From NCBI GenBank assembly GCA_020052325.1, contig JAGVPF010000052.1:1-12496 (forward strand): a stretch of DNA of 12,496 nt, read 5' to 3'. Source of the DNA: an archaeon. GTDB taxonomy: Archaea > Micrarchaeota > Micrarchaeia > Anstonellales > Bilamarchaeaceae. This document shows positions 5,886-12,056 of this stretch, one piece after another. Position 1 is the first letter of the stretch. Each line of letters begins with the position of its first letter. The notes below the pieces were generated by a model. That model saw nothing but the letters and a program-made list of their open reading frames with translations. It was not told the origin of the DNA and did not search any database. Both the position numbers and the translations under genes were made by a program.

Positions 5886-7145
5886 ATGGGGCTTAAGCGC
5901 GGGCTGGGGCTGGTCAGCACAACCCTTTATGGCATCGGGGTGATTCTCGGGGCGGGCGTCTACGCGCTGATAAGCATAGGCGCGGGCCTGGCGGGGAACA
6001 TGCTCTGGGCCGTATTCCTCATCTCGGCTTTTATCGCCATCTTCACCGCGCTCAGCTATGCCGAGCTTTCAAGCATGTTCCCGAGCGAGGCGGCGGAATA
6101 CAACTACTCGCGCAAAGCGTTCAAGAGGGAATGGCTGTCGTTCGCAGTCGGATGGGTACTCGCGATTGGCACCGTAATAGCCGCTTCAACCGTGGCTCTT
6201 GGCTTTGGAGGATATCTCCACTCGCTGATTGGAATCGATCCTGCCGTGGCGGCCCTTCTGCTGATAGGCGCCATGACGGTCCTGAATTACTGGGGGATAC
6301 AGGAATCCGCCGGCTTCAACAATGTCGCGACGTCCTTGGAGATGCTCGGTCTGCTAATCGTGATAGCCGCGGGCTTCCTCACCCCGTCTCAAACCGAAGT
6401 GAATCTGCTCGAGCCCCCTGCAGATGGCGTCGGAGGCATCATCGCGGCCGTATCCGTCATTTTCTTCGCCTTCATCGGGTTCGAGAACATCGCCAACCTC
6501 TCCGAGGAGGTAAAAGACAGCCGGAAAATCGTGCCCAGGGCGCTCATCCTCGCGCTCGCGATATCCACCGTCCTGTATATGCTCGTTGCGATTGCCGCGG
6601 TGCGCGAGGTCGGTTGGCAAGCGCTATCCGAGTCGAAGGCGCCATTGACCCTGGTGGTCTCGCGGATGCTCGGAGGCTACGCCCCATTGATGTCGTATAT
6701 CGCACTGTTCGCGACTGCGAACACTGTGCTGATGTTCCTTATCGTTCCTTCCCGCATTCTCTACGGAATGTCCGCGGGGGGTTCCTTGCCCAAGCAGTTT
6801 TCGAGTGTTGGTTCGCGGGGGACGCCCTTCATATCAGTGGCCCTTGTCGGCCTTATGGCAGCCGCAATCGCATCCCTTGCGGACATCAAGACTGTCGCCC
6901 AGCTTACTGACCTGGCGGTATTCACTGCTTATTTTGTTGTGAACGCCTCCCTCATCGCGCTCGCCGGTGCCAGGATAAAACGGGGCTTCACCAGCCCGAG
7001 ATTCGCAGGCATCCCGGTGTTCGCTTATGCCGGAGCGCTAACCGCCCTGCTTATGCTCGCCTTCTTCCCCATCCACCTCTTCGCGCTTGAAGGCGCTATC
7101 CTGATTGTCGGCGCGGCTCTTTACATGAGCAGGCCTAAGAAGTAA
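5886..7145 (+). CDS. APC-superfamily amino-acid permease
   Basis: The product is 419 residues with about 12 predicted membrane helices and short loops. The TM1 substrate motif reads GVILGAGVYAL (18-28), matching the broken-helix GxxxGxG(I/V) of APC transporters. YAELSSMFPSEAAEYNYSRKAF (58-79) follows as in the family, and TM6 has FFAFIGFE (193-200) followed by the usual Glu-rich EE-VKDSRK loop. It most likely imports or exchanges amino acids across the cytoplasmic membrane, driven by an ion gradient; the substrate cannot be read from sequence. The start at 5886 is chosen over the nearby out-of-frame ATG 5881 because it gives the typical short cytoplasmic N-terminus KRGLGL. The last 11 bases overlap the 3' end of the convergent exchanger gene. 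Confidence 0.93.
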   Translation: MGLKRGLGLVSTTLYGIGVILGAGVYALISIGAGLAGNMLWAVFLISAFIAIFTALSYAELSSMFPSEAAEYNYSRKAFKREWLSFAVGWVLAIGTVIAASTVALGFGGYLHSLIGIDPAVAALLLIGAMTVLNYWGIQESAGFNNVATSLEMLGLLIVIAAGFLTPSQTEVNLLEPPADGVGGIIAAVSVIFFAFIGFENIANLSEEVKDSRKIVPRALILALAISTVLYMLVAIAAVREVGWQALSESKAPLTLVVSRMLGGYAPLMSYIALFATANTVLMFLIVPSRILYGMSAGGSLPKQFSSVGSRGTPFISVALVGLMAAAIASLADIKTVAQLTDLAVFTAYFVVNASLIALAGARIKRGFTSPRFAGIPVFAYAGALTALLMLAFFPIHLFALEGAILIVGAALYMSRPKK

Positions 7146-8121
7146 TCTCATTGATTTGAAGCGCGAATGCGACTATCAGGTAAATCGCATATACAGCCAA
7201 AAACAGCATGCCGCCTGCTTTCTTCAGCCCCTTGTTCACTGCGGCTGCATACAATAGAAGGCTGTTTGCAATCACTGCGAATAAGAGGGCAGCTATGAAA
7301 ACCGGGAGAGTCACCTGAATGGGGTTAATTGCTGCGGCAGCGCCAAGCACCAGCGTGATATTCACCATGTTGCTTCCTATCGCATCCCCGAGCGCGACCC
7401 CGTAACGTTTTTTCCGTATGGCCTGGAGGTCGATGCTCAGCTCCGGCAGTGATGTGCCTATCGCGATAACCGTGGCGCCGATGAAACTCTCGGCAATGCC
7501 GAACGACCTGGCGAGGGATACGGCCGAACTCACCACGAAACCTGAGCTGACCAGAACCGCCATCACGCCCACCCCGAATAGGAGGAACGCGTTCAGCGCC
7601 TCTTTTTTGGTTGTCTGCCCGTTGCCGTCAGCGGTTTCAATCCTGTTTCGCTTAAGCGTATACCAGACATACGCTGCAAACACTCCAAGCAGGAGAATCC
7701 CTTCGGCGAAACCGAGCGCTTTCTGCCCTATCGAGCTGTTGAATATGATATATACCGATATTATCGTGGTTAGAAGGAGAACGAGTCCGATGCCCTTCAG
7801 GTCGCCCGCGCTTATTTTGAGCCCATAAAGGTATGCGCCAATCCCGAGCACGAGGAGGATGTTCGCTATATTGGAACCGAACACATTGCCCGCAGCGATG
7901 GCGCCTTCGCCTAGTGCGGATGATACGACCGAAACCGAGAGCTCGGGGAGGCTGGTCGCCACTGCCAACAGGACGAATCCAATCGCCACCTGGCTCACCC
8001 TGAAGAACTGGGACAGCTTTACAATATTGTCCACAACAAGGTTTGATGCGCGCGAAAGGACTATCACAGAAACTGCCAGGGTCAGGATTTCCTGGGCGGC
8101 AATCACTACGGGAACGTCCAT
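7135..8121 (-). CDS. Ca2+/Na+ exchanger, CaCA family (YrbG-like)
   Basis: The product is 328 residues with about ten membrane helices in two homologous halves. Both alpha-repeats are intact: ATSLPELS at 55-62 with GNVFGSNIAN at 78-87, and GTSLPELS at 222-229 with GDAIGSNMVN at 245-254. The Glu of each SLPE and the GSN motif supply the cation-binding site, so transport should be functional. It probably exports Ca2+ in exchange for Na+ or H+. A basic loop (KRNRIETADGNGQTTKK, about 158-173) separates the halves. ATG 8121 is preferred over an in-frame GTG two codons upstream because of promoter spacing. The gene is divergent from the CPA2 antiporter, sharing its short AT-rich promoter, and convergent with the permease; with the antiporter it suggests linked Na+/Ca2+/H+ balance. 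Confidence 0.94.
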   Translation of the reverse strand: MDVPVVIAAQEILTLAVSVIVLSRASNLVVDNIVKLSQFFRVSQVAIGFVLLAVATSLPELSVSVVSSALGEGAIAAGNVFGSNIANILLVLGIGAYLYGLKISAGDLKGIGLVLLLTTIISVYIIFNSSIGQKALGFAEGILLLGVFAAYVWYTLKRNRIETADGNGQTTKKEALNAFLLFGVGVMAVLVSSGFVVSSAVSLARSFGIAESFIGATVIAIGTSLPELSIDLQAIRKKRYGVALGDAIGSNMVNITLVLGAAAAINPIQVTLPVFIAALLFAVIANSLLLYAAAVNKGLKKAGGMLFLAVYAIYLIVAFALQINEITS

Positions 8122-8135
8122 CAACACAGAAACTC

Positions 8136-8150
8136 ATATAAATTATTAAT
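8136..8150. promoter_or_regulatory. Shared AT box between divergent exchanger and antiporter genes
   Basis: The only AT-rich block in the 43-base gap is TATATAAATTATTAAT. It reads TATAAATT towards the antiporter (ATG 8165) and TTTATAT towards the exchanger (ATG 8121), and its centre (8143) lies 22 bases from each start. Both messages would then be leaderless or nearly so. Confidence 0.5.
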
Positions 8151-8164
8151 GGCTGTTTATTCCG

Positions 8165-9451
8165 ATGAAACAGGTAATTGACAGGTTAGCCCCGCTCATC
8201 GTGCTCGGGGTGTTTGCACTTCTCCTGCTATCTGTGGTGCGCGCAAGCATCTTCGGCGCTGTGGAAGAAAGCAAGCACATTTATTTCGAAATCGTGTTCC
8301 TTCTCCTGCTCGCAGTGCTGGGCGAACTCGCGGTAATCTACCTGCGCCAGCCATCAGTCATGATTCTTATGATACTGGGCATGCTGCTCAGCCATAGCTT
8401 CCTCGTAATGGAATGGGACGCGATAAAATCGCTGAACCTGCCCATCGTGCTTCCGGCCGAGCCGCCCAACATCCTGCGGTTCGAGCAGGTAATCCACGTG
8501 TTTGCCCAGCTCGGAGCCGTGGTGCTTCTCTTCAAGGTGGGCCTCCACAACAAGATTGAGGGCATTTTCGCCTTAGACAACCTCGTTGTAGCGACGGCGG
8601 GTGTCGTGTTCCCGTTTCTCGCTGGGTATCTTTATGCGGTATCCACGGGCGGCGATTTCGCATATTCCATGTTCGTCGGGGCGGCCCTGACCGCCACAAG
8701 CGTAGGCGTCACGGTCGCGCTGCTCAAGGAATTCGGGTTGATTGAAGAGCGGTTTGCAAAAATCATCATCGGCGCCGCAGTGATAGATGACGTGCTTGGC
8801 CTCCTTGTCCTCTCATTCGTGATAAACGTGACCGGGGGCAGCGGTTCCATCGAGCCCCTCGTGCTCACCTTCATCTCCTCGGCGGTCTTCCTCCTTGGAA
8901 GCGTGCTTGCAGGCGACTATTTCCTGCGCTATCTGGACCGGAAAGAGATGAGCGCGCGCAGGTTCCTCCTTGTCCTCGCATTCATGCTGATGTACGCATA
9001 TGTTGCGGAATTCATCCAGCTCTCGGCTATCGTAGGCGCGTTCATAGCCGGGGTCATCCTGAACCGCAGCAGGCATATCAAGGAGATAGAGGAAAAGACG
9101 TACGGGCTTGAAATGCTCTTCATGCCGATATTCTTCATAACCCTCGGCATCCTGGTGGACATAAATGCGCTTAGCGAATTCGCAGTCCCCATCATCATCC
9201 TTACAATCATCGCATTCATCACGAAAGTCGTTGCATGCGGCGCGGCCTCGCTCTGGGCGAAGCTTAGCGCGCGTGAATCGCTGATGGTGGGCATCGGCAT
9301 GGCTCCGCGTGGCGAGGTTGCCCTCATCATCGCATCCCTCGGGCTCACCACGGGTGTGCTTTCGACGGCCCAGTACTCTATTATCTCGGCGATGGCCCTT
9401 CTGACGACCTTCGTCGTGCCCCCTCTGCTTGGGAGCCTGCTGAAGAAATAG
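8165..9451 (+). CDS. Na+/H+ (or K+/H+) antiporter, CPA2 family
   Basis: The product is 428 residues with 12-13 predicted membrane helices and no C-terminal TrkA-N domain. The unwound-helix region reads ALTATSVGVTVALLKE (174-189), and the ion-binding pair is D208-D209 in AAVIDDVLGLL. A double Asp is linked to electrogenic antiport in this superfamily. GIGMAPRGEVALI (R382) is the conserved late-helix motif. It should swap cytoplasmic Na+ (or K+) for external H+. The N-terminus is slightly long, with an extra hydrophobic helix (residues 9-26) before the core. The gene lies divergent to the CaCA exchanger and its ATG is about 24 bases from the TATA box, with no ribosome-binding site, so it is probably leaderless. 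Confidence 0.93.
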   Translation: MKQVIDRLAPLIVLGVFALLLLSVVRASIFGAVEESKHIYFEIVFLLLLAVLGELAVIYLRQPSVMILMILGMLLSHSFLVMEWDAIKSLNLPIVLPAEPPNILRFEQVIHVFAQLGAVVLLFKVGLHNKIEGIFALDNLVVATAGVVFPFLAGYLYAVSTGGDFAYSMFVGAALTATSVGVTVALLKEFGLIEERFAKIIIGAAVIDDVLGLLVLSFVINVTGGSGSIEPLVLTFISSAVFLLGSVLAGDYFLRYLDRKEMSARRFLLVLAFMLMYAYVAEFIQLSAIVGAFIAGVILNRSRHIKEIEEKTYGLEMLFMPIFFITLGILVDINALSEFAVPIIILTIIAFITKVVACGAASLWAKLSARESLMVGIGMAPRGEVALIIASLGLTTGVLSTAQYSIISAMALLTTFVVPPLLGSLLKK

Positions 9452-9463
9452 GGGAAAATGCCG

Positions 9464-9498
9464 AAAAAATAAGGATCTGGCGGAATGCCCTCGCCGCC
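9464..9498 (-). terminator. Hairpin plus T-run after the LonB-like gene
   Basis: On the minus strand GGCGG (9498-9494) pairs with CCGCC (9483-9479), followed about ten bases later by ATTTTTT (9470-9464). It lies just after the LonB-like stop in the 57-base convergent gap and would end that transcript before the antiporter gene. Confidence 0.45.
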
Positions 9499-9508
9499 GA
9501 GCCCTTGT

Positions 9509-10945
9509 TCAAGCCGTCTCTGGGCCCGCCTTCTCGCTGCGGACGCCGTAGTCCGCGACTTCGGCGCTCCACCAGTTGCCGTACTTCTCGCGGAGCTTGT
9601 CCTCAATGGGCCTGGATTCCCTGATTGCGATTTCCACGTCCTTGGGCTCGATGAACTCCTTCTTCTGCGTCGCCGCCGTGTCGCCGGCCATCTTGATTAT
9701 CCCGCTCAGGTTCCGGAGGCGCAGCGTGAATCCCTTCACGTTGTCTATCCTGCGCGCGATGTTCCTGGCCTCCTCGATGGCGAGCCTGACCGATTTCCGG
9801 TCCGCATGCGGAATTTTTCCATCTTTGAGTATCTCCTGGGCAATGAACTGCTCGAGCTTCTCCTCGTTTGCGTCATTGTCGTCCATGTACGCGTTCATGA
9901 GGCACTCGTACCCGTCGCCGCGGATTCTCGAGCGCATGGGCGGGAGGATGTGCTTGAGGTCATTGATGTTGCAAGCGCCGACGAATATGAAATCGCACGG
10001 GACCGCTTCGACGCGGACCGCCGCGCCGCTGCTCATGGGGTTGCGCCCAACTATATGGAACGACTTGTCCTGCATGGCCGAAAGGATGTAGCGCTGAATG
10101 TTGCCGAGGGTGGAAAGCTCATCGATGAAAAGCACTCCCTCATGCGCCTCATGGACGGCTCCCGGAAGGACGCGCTGGTATGTCGGGGTGCCGAGGTTCT
10201 GGTGCCCGCCGTACGGGTCGTGCCTGATGTCCCCTAAGAGCTCCGTTTCGCTCCCGCCGCTTGCCTGCACGAATGTCGAGCGCTTGAGGGGGATGAGAAT
10301 CTTCCTCTTGGACTTCTTGCTCAACTCCTCGAGCTTCTTTATCTCATCCTGCCTGAGCATGATTATCCGGCCGTCATTGCTCCTCTCGTAGATTATGACG
10401 TCCTCCTTGCCATCCATCGACCTTCTTGTCGTGGCGACCCTTGCCTTGTCCGGTTCAGGCGCACCCGCCCCCTGGGGCGGCATGCCGAACTTGTCGAACA
10501 GGTTCTTCTGGTTCTTCGCCGCTCCGCATTGCGGGCAGATGCTTTCTGTGAACGCGCTGAGCGCCGCGCACCTGCGGCACCTGAAGCCGAGCCTCTCGGA
10601 AACGAACGTGGGGACGTCTATCGGAGAGACTTCCGTGCCAATCTGCTTCTCATCCTTCTTGTCCCTCTTAATCTGGTTTTCATCGCGTATCTGGATAATC
10701 GGCCGCTCCGGATTCTCCGGGTTGTCGAGCACCGAGACCTCGAATTTTGGTTTTGGGAGCACGCTCGCTATCGCCTGCGCAACCATGCTCTTGCCGGTGC
10801 CGGGAGGGCCGACAAGCAGGAGGTGCCTCCTCTGGTACGGGACCATCTTGGCTATGGCTACCGCCTCAGGCTGGCCGATAATCCTATCGAACGGGTCGGT
10901 AGGTATGACTATGTCTTTTGTGGTTTCGAATTCCCTGCTCGCCAT
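9509..10945 (-). CDS. LonB-like AAA+ ATPase without protease domain, with zinc ribbon
   Basis: The product is 478 residues. The AAA+ module is complete and LonB-like: Walker A GPPGTGKS (46-53), LLGDIRHDPYGG (236-247), Walker B VLFIDE (271-276), sensor-1 GACN (323-326), Arg-finger region MRSRIRGDGYE (337-347) and sensor-2 TLRLRNLSGII (407-417). Archaeal LonB proteins are usually well over 600 residues, with membrane helices between Walker A and B and a C-terminal Ser-Lys protease. Here that insertion holds a zinc ribbon (C-x2-C-x10-C-x2-C, residues 123-140) and no membrane helix, and the chain stops at ADYGVRSEKAGPETA, just where the protease should begin. It is therefore probably an unfoldase or remodelling ATPase, not a protease. 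ATG 10945 fits a TATA box 26 bases upstream; in-frame ATGs at 10978 and 10999 would overlap that box. Confidence 0.88.
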   Translation of the reverse strand: MASREFETTKDIVIPTDPFDRIIGQPEAVAIAKMVPYQRRHLLLVGPPGTGKSMVAQAIASVLPKPKFEVSVLDNPENPERPIIQIRDENQIKRDKKDEKQIGTEVSPIDVPTFVSERLGFRCRRCAALSAFTESICPQCGAAKNQKNLFDKFGMPPQGAGAPEPDKARVATTRRSMDGKEDVIIYERSNDGRIIMLRQDEIKKLEELSKKSKRKILIPLKRSTFVQASGGSETELLGDIRHDPYGGHQNLGTPTYQRVLPGAVHEAHEGVLFIDELSTLGNIQRYILSAMQDKSFHIVGRNPMSSGAAVRVEAVPCDFIFVGACNINDLKHILPPMRSRIRGDGYECLMNAYMDDNDANEEKLEQFIAQEILKDGKIPHADRKSVRLAIEEARNIARRIDNVKGFTLRLRNLSGIIKMAGDTAATQKKEFIEPKDVEIAIRESRPIEDKLREKYGNWWSAEVADYGVRSEKAGPETA

Positions 10946-10966
10946 AATCGGAATTTGCGGCAACGA

Positions 10967-10976
10967 GTATTTATTC
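10967..10976. promoter_or_regulatory. Single AT box midway between the LonB-like and 53-residue genes
   Basis: GTATTTATTC (plus) / GAATAAATAC (minus) is the only TATA-like element in the gap. Its centre at 10971.5 lies 26.5 bases from both ATG 10945 (minus) and ATG 10998 (plus), the exact spacing expected for two leaderless transcripts from one bidirectional box. Confidence 0.55.
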
Positions 10977-10997
10977 ATGCCAGTTCTATTAACCGCC

Positions 10998-11159
10998 ATG
11001 CGGTTCCTTGCCGAGTACCAGAGCCCCGTGCCGGACCCGTCCCGGCTCGGTTTTAGCCCAATCCTGGACAGCCTGCCGCTGGTGCTGGCCGGCGCGGCAA
11101 TAATATTCGTGCTAATCCTGGTTATGTACTTCCTGCTTCGCGGAAAAAAGGAGTATTAA
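10998..11159 (+). CDS. 53-residue single-helix membrane protein
   Basis: This is a short gene with one strong hydrophobic helix (LPLVLAGAAIIFVLILVMYFLL, about residues 27-48) and a basic end (RGKKEY); the N-terminal half is Pro/Ser-rich and polar (MRFLAEYQSPVPDPSRLGF). The topology suggests a small one-pass or tail-anchored protein. The MRF-x-E start and single late helix recall archaeal Sec61-beta, but the spacing differs and the match is weak. The ATG lies 26 bases from an AT box shared with the divergent LonB-like gene, which supports this start. The frame stays open far upstream, but there it runs antisense to the ATPase gene and is not coding. A role as membrane partner of that ATPase, which has lost the usual LonB membrane helices, is speculation. 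The stop is followed at once by an RNA hairpin. Confidence 0.6.
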   Translation: MRFLAEYQSPVPDPSRLGFSPILDSLPLVLAGAAIIFVLILVMYFLLRGKKEY

Positions 11160-11327
11160 GGCAAGGGGTTATGGGCCAAAATAATAATTTGAGAGAGGCG
11201 GGAGGTTTCGGCCTGCGCCCCTTGCCATGCGTATGACGGAAGAAGAGACCTTCTTCCCGATAATCTATGAAAATAAAAAAAGGGAATCTAGAAACCCTGG
11301 TCAGAGTTTCTAGCCTTCTTTTTTTTG
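11160..11327 (+). ncRNA. Structured RNA unit A (candidate small RNA or 3' UTR element)
   Basis: Starting at the base after the previous stop, GGCAAGGGG (11160-11168) pairs perfectly with CCCCTTGCC (11218-11226). After a small internal loop, GGGCC (11173-11177) pairs with GGCCT (11210-11214). The 32-base apical loop contains TTGAGAGAGGCGGGAGGTT (11189-11207), identical to the loop of unit B. A second hairpin GGAAGAAG/CTTCTTCC spans 11238-11257, and a terminator-like hairpin and T-run end the unit. No reading frame is convincing here. It may be a separate RNA or the processed 3' end of the 53-residue gene's message. The strand is inferred from the two downstream T-runs. Confidence 0.55.
11288..11326 (+). 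terminator. Hairpin plus T8 ending RNA unit A
   Basis: CTAGAAAC (11288-11295) pairs with GTTTCTAG (11306-11313) across a 10-base loop, followed by CCTTC and eight T (11319-11326). This is a bacterial-style intrinsic terminator shape; in archaea the T-run itself is the main signal. Confidence 0.55.
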
Positions 11328-11338
11328 TGGGAGGATAA

Positions 11339-11456
11339 CAAGTGAGAACGGACCAAATAATTGAGAGAGGCGGGAGGTTGATCCGTTCTCGCCTTGCCAT
11401 CAGTGTTACGAAGGGAACCGCATTTGGGGCCCCCCTCGGTGTTGCTTCTTTTTTTC
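11339..11456 (+). ncRNA. Structured RNA unit B, tandem relative of unit A
   Basis: GAGAACGGA (11344-11352) pairs perfectly with TCCGTTCTC (11382-11390), extended by a T-G wobble and CAAG/CTTG (11339-11342 with 11393-11396) around one bulged C. The loop holds the same 19 bases as unit A (11361-11379), preceded by CCAAA-TAAT as in A and followed after the stem by the same CCTTGCCAT. The upper stem differs in sequence from unit A but stays paired. The unit ends with a weak GC hairpin and GCTTCTTTTTTT (11444-11455), matching the end of unit A. No TATA box is clear between A and B, so they may come from one precursor. Confidence 0.55.
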
Positions 11457-11461
11457 ATTAA

Positions 11462-11535
11462 ATTGGAACAGTGTTCCAATACGGACAAAAATTCTGGATT
11501 TTTGTCCTTCACGGAAAGAAGAAAACCTTCTTTCC
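11462..11535. repeat. Three consecutive inverted repeats at the 3' end of the winged-helix gene
   Basis: First, ATTGGAACA-G-TGTTCCAAT (11462-11480) is a perfect 19-bp palindrome. Two bases later GGACAAAAAT (11483-11492) pairs with ATTTTTGTCC (11498-11507). Then GGAAAGAAG (11513-11521) pairs with CTTCTTTCC (11527-11535), overlapping the last codons of the minus-strand gene. The second and third could form terminator hairpins on either strand; the first has too short a centre for a good RNA loop and looks more like a protein-binding site. Confidence 0.6.
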
Positions 11536-11943
11536 TACCTGCTGCTTCCGCAGCAGGCCCATGTCGCAGAGGCGGTTAAGCCTCGCGGATGCCGCGTTTT
11601 TTCCACGGTACTTGAATTTCGCCCGGACTTCCTCTGATGTCGCTTTTCCCGTGTCCTTGACGAACTTCATTATCTGTTCGTCGATTTCTGGAAGGAGGGT
11701 TTCCGCAACGCCCGTAGGTGCTGCGGGTACCGCTCCCATCTTCATCTCAAGTGATTCCAGTTTCTGGAGCAGGGTCTTGAGCAGCCGGTTCGTGTTCTCG
11801 CGCTCCTCAAGGAGGCGGTACACCAGCTCGCCCAGGACCACGGGGTCCTTGAACTTGTCCATGTGAGTCTCTAGGTCGCTTCGTACTTCTTTGGTGAACG
11901 CGGAGTCAATAGGTTTATATTCCTTGTCGTCGTTTCCCTTCAT
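11509..11943 (-). CDS. Coiled-coil winged-helix DNA-binding protein
   Basis: The product is 144 residues. Residues about 35-69 form a helical, Leu-rich coiled coil (VVLGELVYRLLEERENTNRLLKTLL region) suited to dimer formation. After a Pro/Ala linker, residues 84-144 form a winged helix: LPEIDEQIMKFVKDTG, TSEEVRAKFKY, recognition helix NAASARLNRLCDMGLL and a basic wing KQQVGKKVFFF. It is probably a transcription regulator or chromatin-type DNA-binding protein. ATG 11943 has the ribosome site GGTGA at 11952-11948, which decides the start; ten upstream codons are open but lack support. Two TCATGA motifs spaced one helical turn lie at its predicted transcription start, suggesting autoregulation. 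The 3' end runs into a cluster of inverted repeats. Confidence 0.82.
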   Translation of the reverse strand: MKGNDDKEYKPIDSAFTKEVRSDLETHMDKFKDPVVLGELVYRLLEERENTNRLLKTLLQKLESLEMKMGAVPAAPTGVAETLLPEIDEQIMKFVKDTGKATSEEVRAKFKYRGKNAASARLNRLCDMGLLRKQQVGKKVFFFP

Positions 11944-11978
11944 GGTTTCACCATCGGGTTGCGATGAAATCACGCAAC

Positions 11979-12010
11979 TGTCATGACATAATCATGATAC
12001 ATTTATATAT
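11979..12010. promoter_or_regulatory. TATA box with two TCATGA palindromes between divergent genes
   Basis: TGTCATGACA (11979-11988) and ATCATGAT (11991-11998) are perfect palindromes whose TCATGA cores are 11 bases apart, about one DNA turn. They sit next to the AT block ATTTATATAT (12001-12010), the only TATA-like element for both the minus gene (ATG 11943) and the plus gene starting near 12039-12057. On the minus strand the TCATGA pair covers the predicted transcription start near 11978, a typical repressor position. Confidence 0.55.
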
Positions 12011-12056
12011 CTATCTCTTATCTTCTCCGGGTGTCCATTTGGAAACACAATCATCG

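Noticed and set aside
5471..5920. Open minus-strand extension adding 150 codons to the Kazal lipoprotein
   Set aside because: It runs antisense through the 93-residue gene, and the signal peptide and ribosome site clearly place the start at 5470.
7135..7145. Frameshift or misassembly because two genes overlap at their 3' ends
   Set aside because: Both proteins end at normal family lengths; an 11-base convergent overlap is ordinary in compact genomes.
9509..10945. Active Lon protease annotation
   Set aside because: The Ser-Lys protease domain is absent; the chain ends before it begins.
10395..10997. Long plus-strand open frame leading into the 53-residue gene
   Set aside because: It is antisense to the well-supported LonB-like ATPase; only the part after ATG 10998 is free of overlap and has a promoter at correct distance.
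11160..11460. Archaeal C/D-box guide RNA
   Set aside because: No convincing pair of RTGATGA and CTGA boxes at guide spacing; long stems with a large loop do not fit that class.
11160..11460. Miniature transposon (MITE)
   Set aside because: The two units differ in their stem sequences and lack shared terminal inverted repeats or target duplications; copies of a mobile element should match in the stems.
11122..11512. Minus-strand open frames across the hairpin region, both encoding PPASL
   Set aside because: The shared peptide is only the translated 19-base RNA loop repeat; the frames differ, overlap each other and lack ribosome sites.
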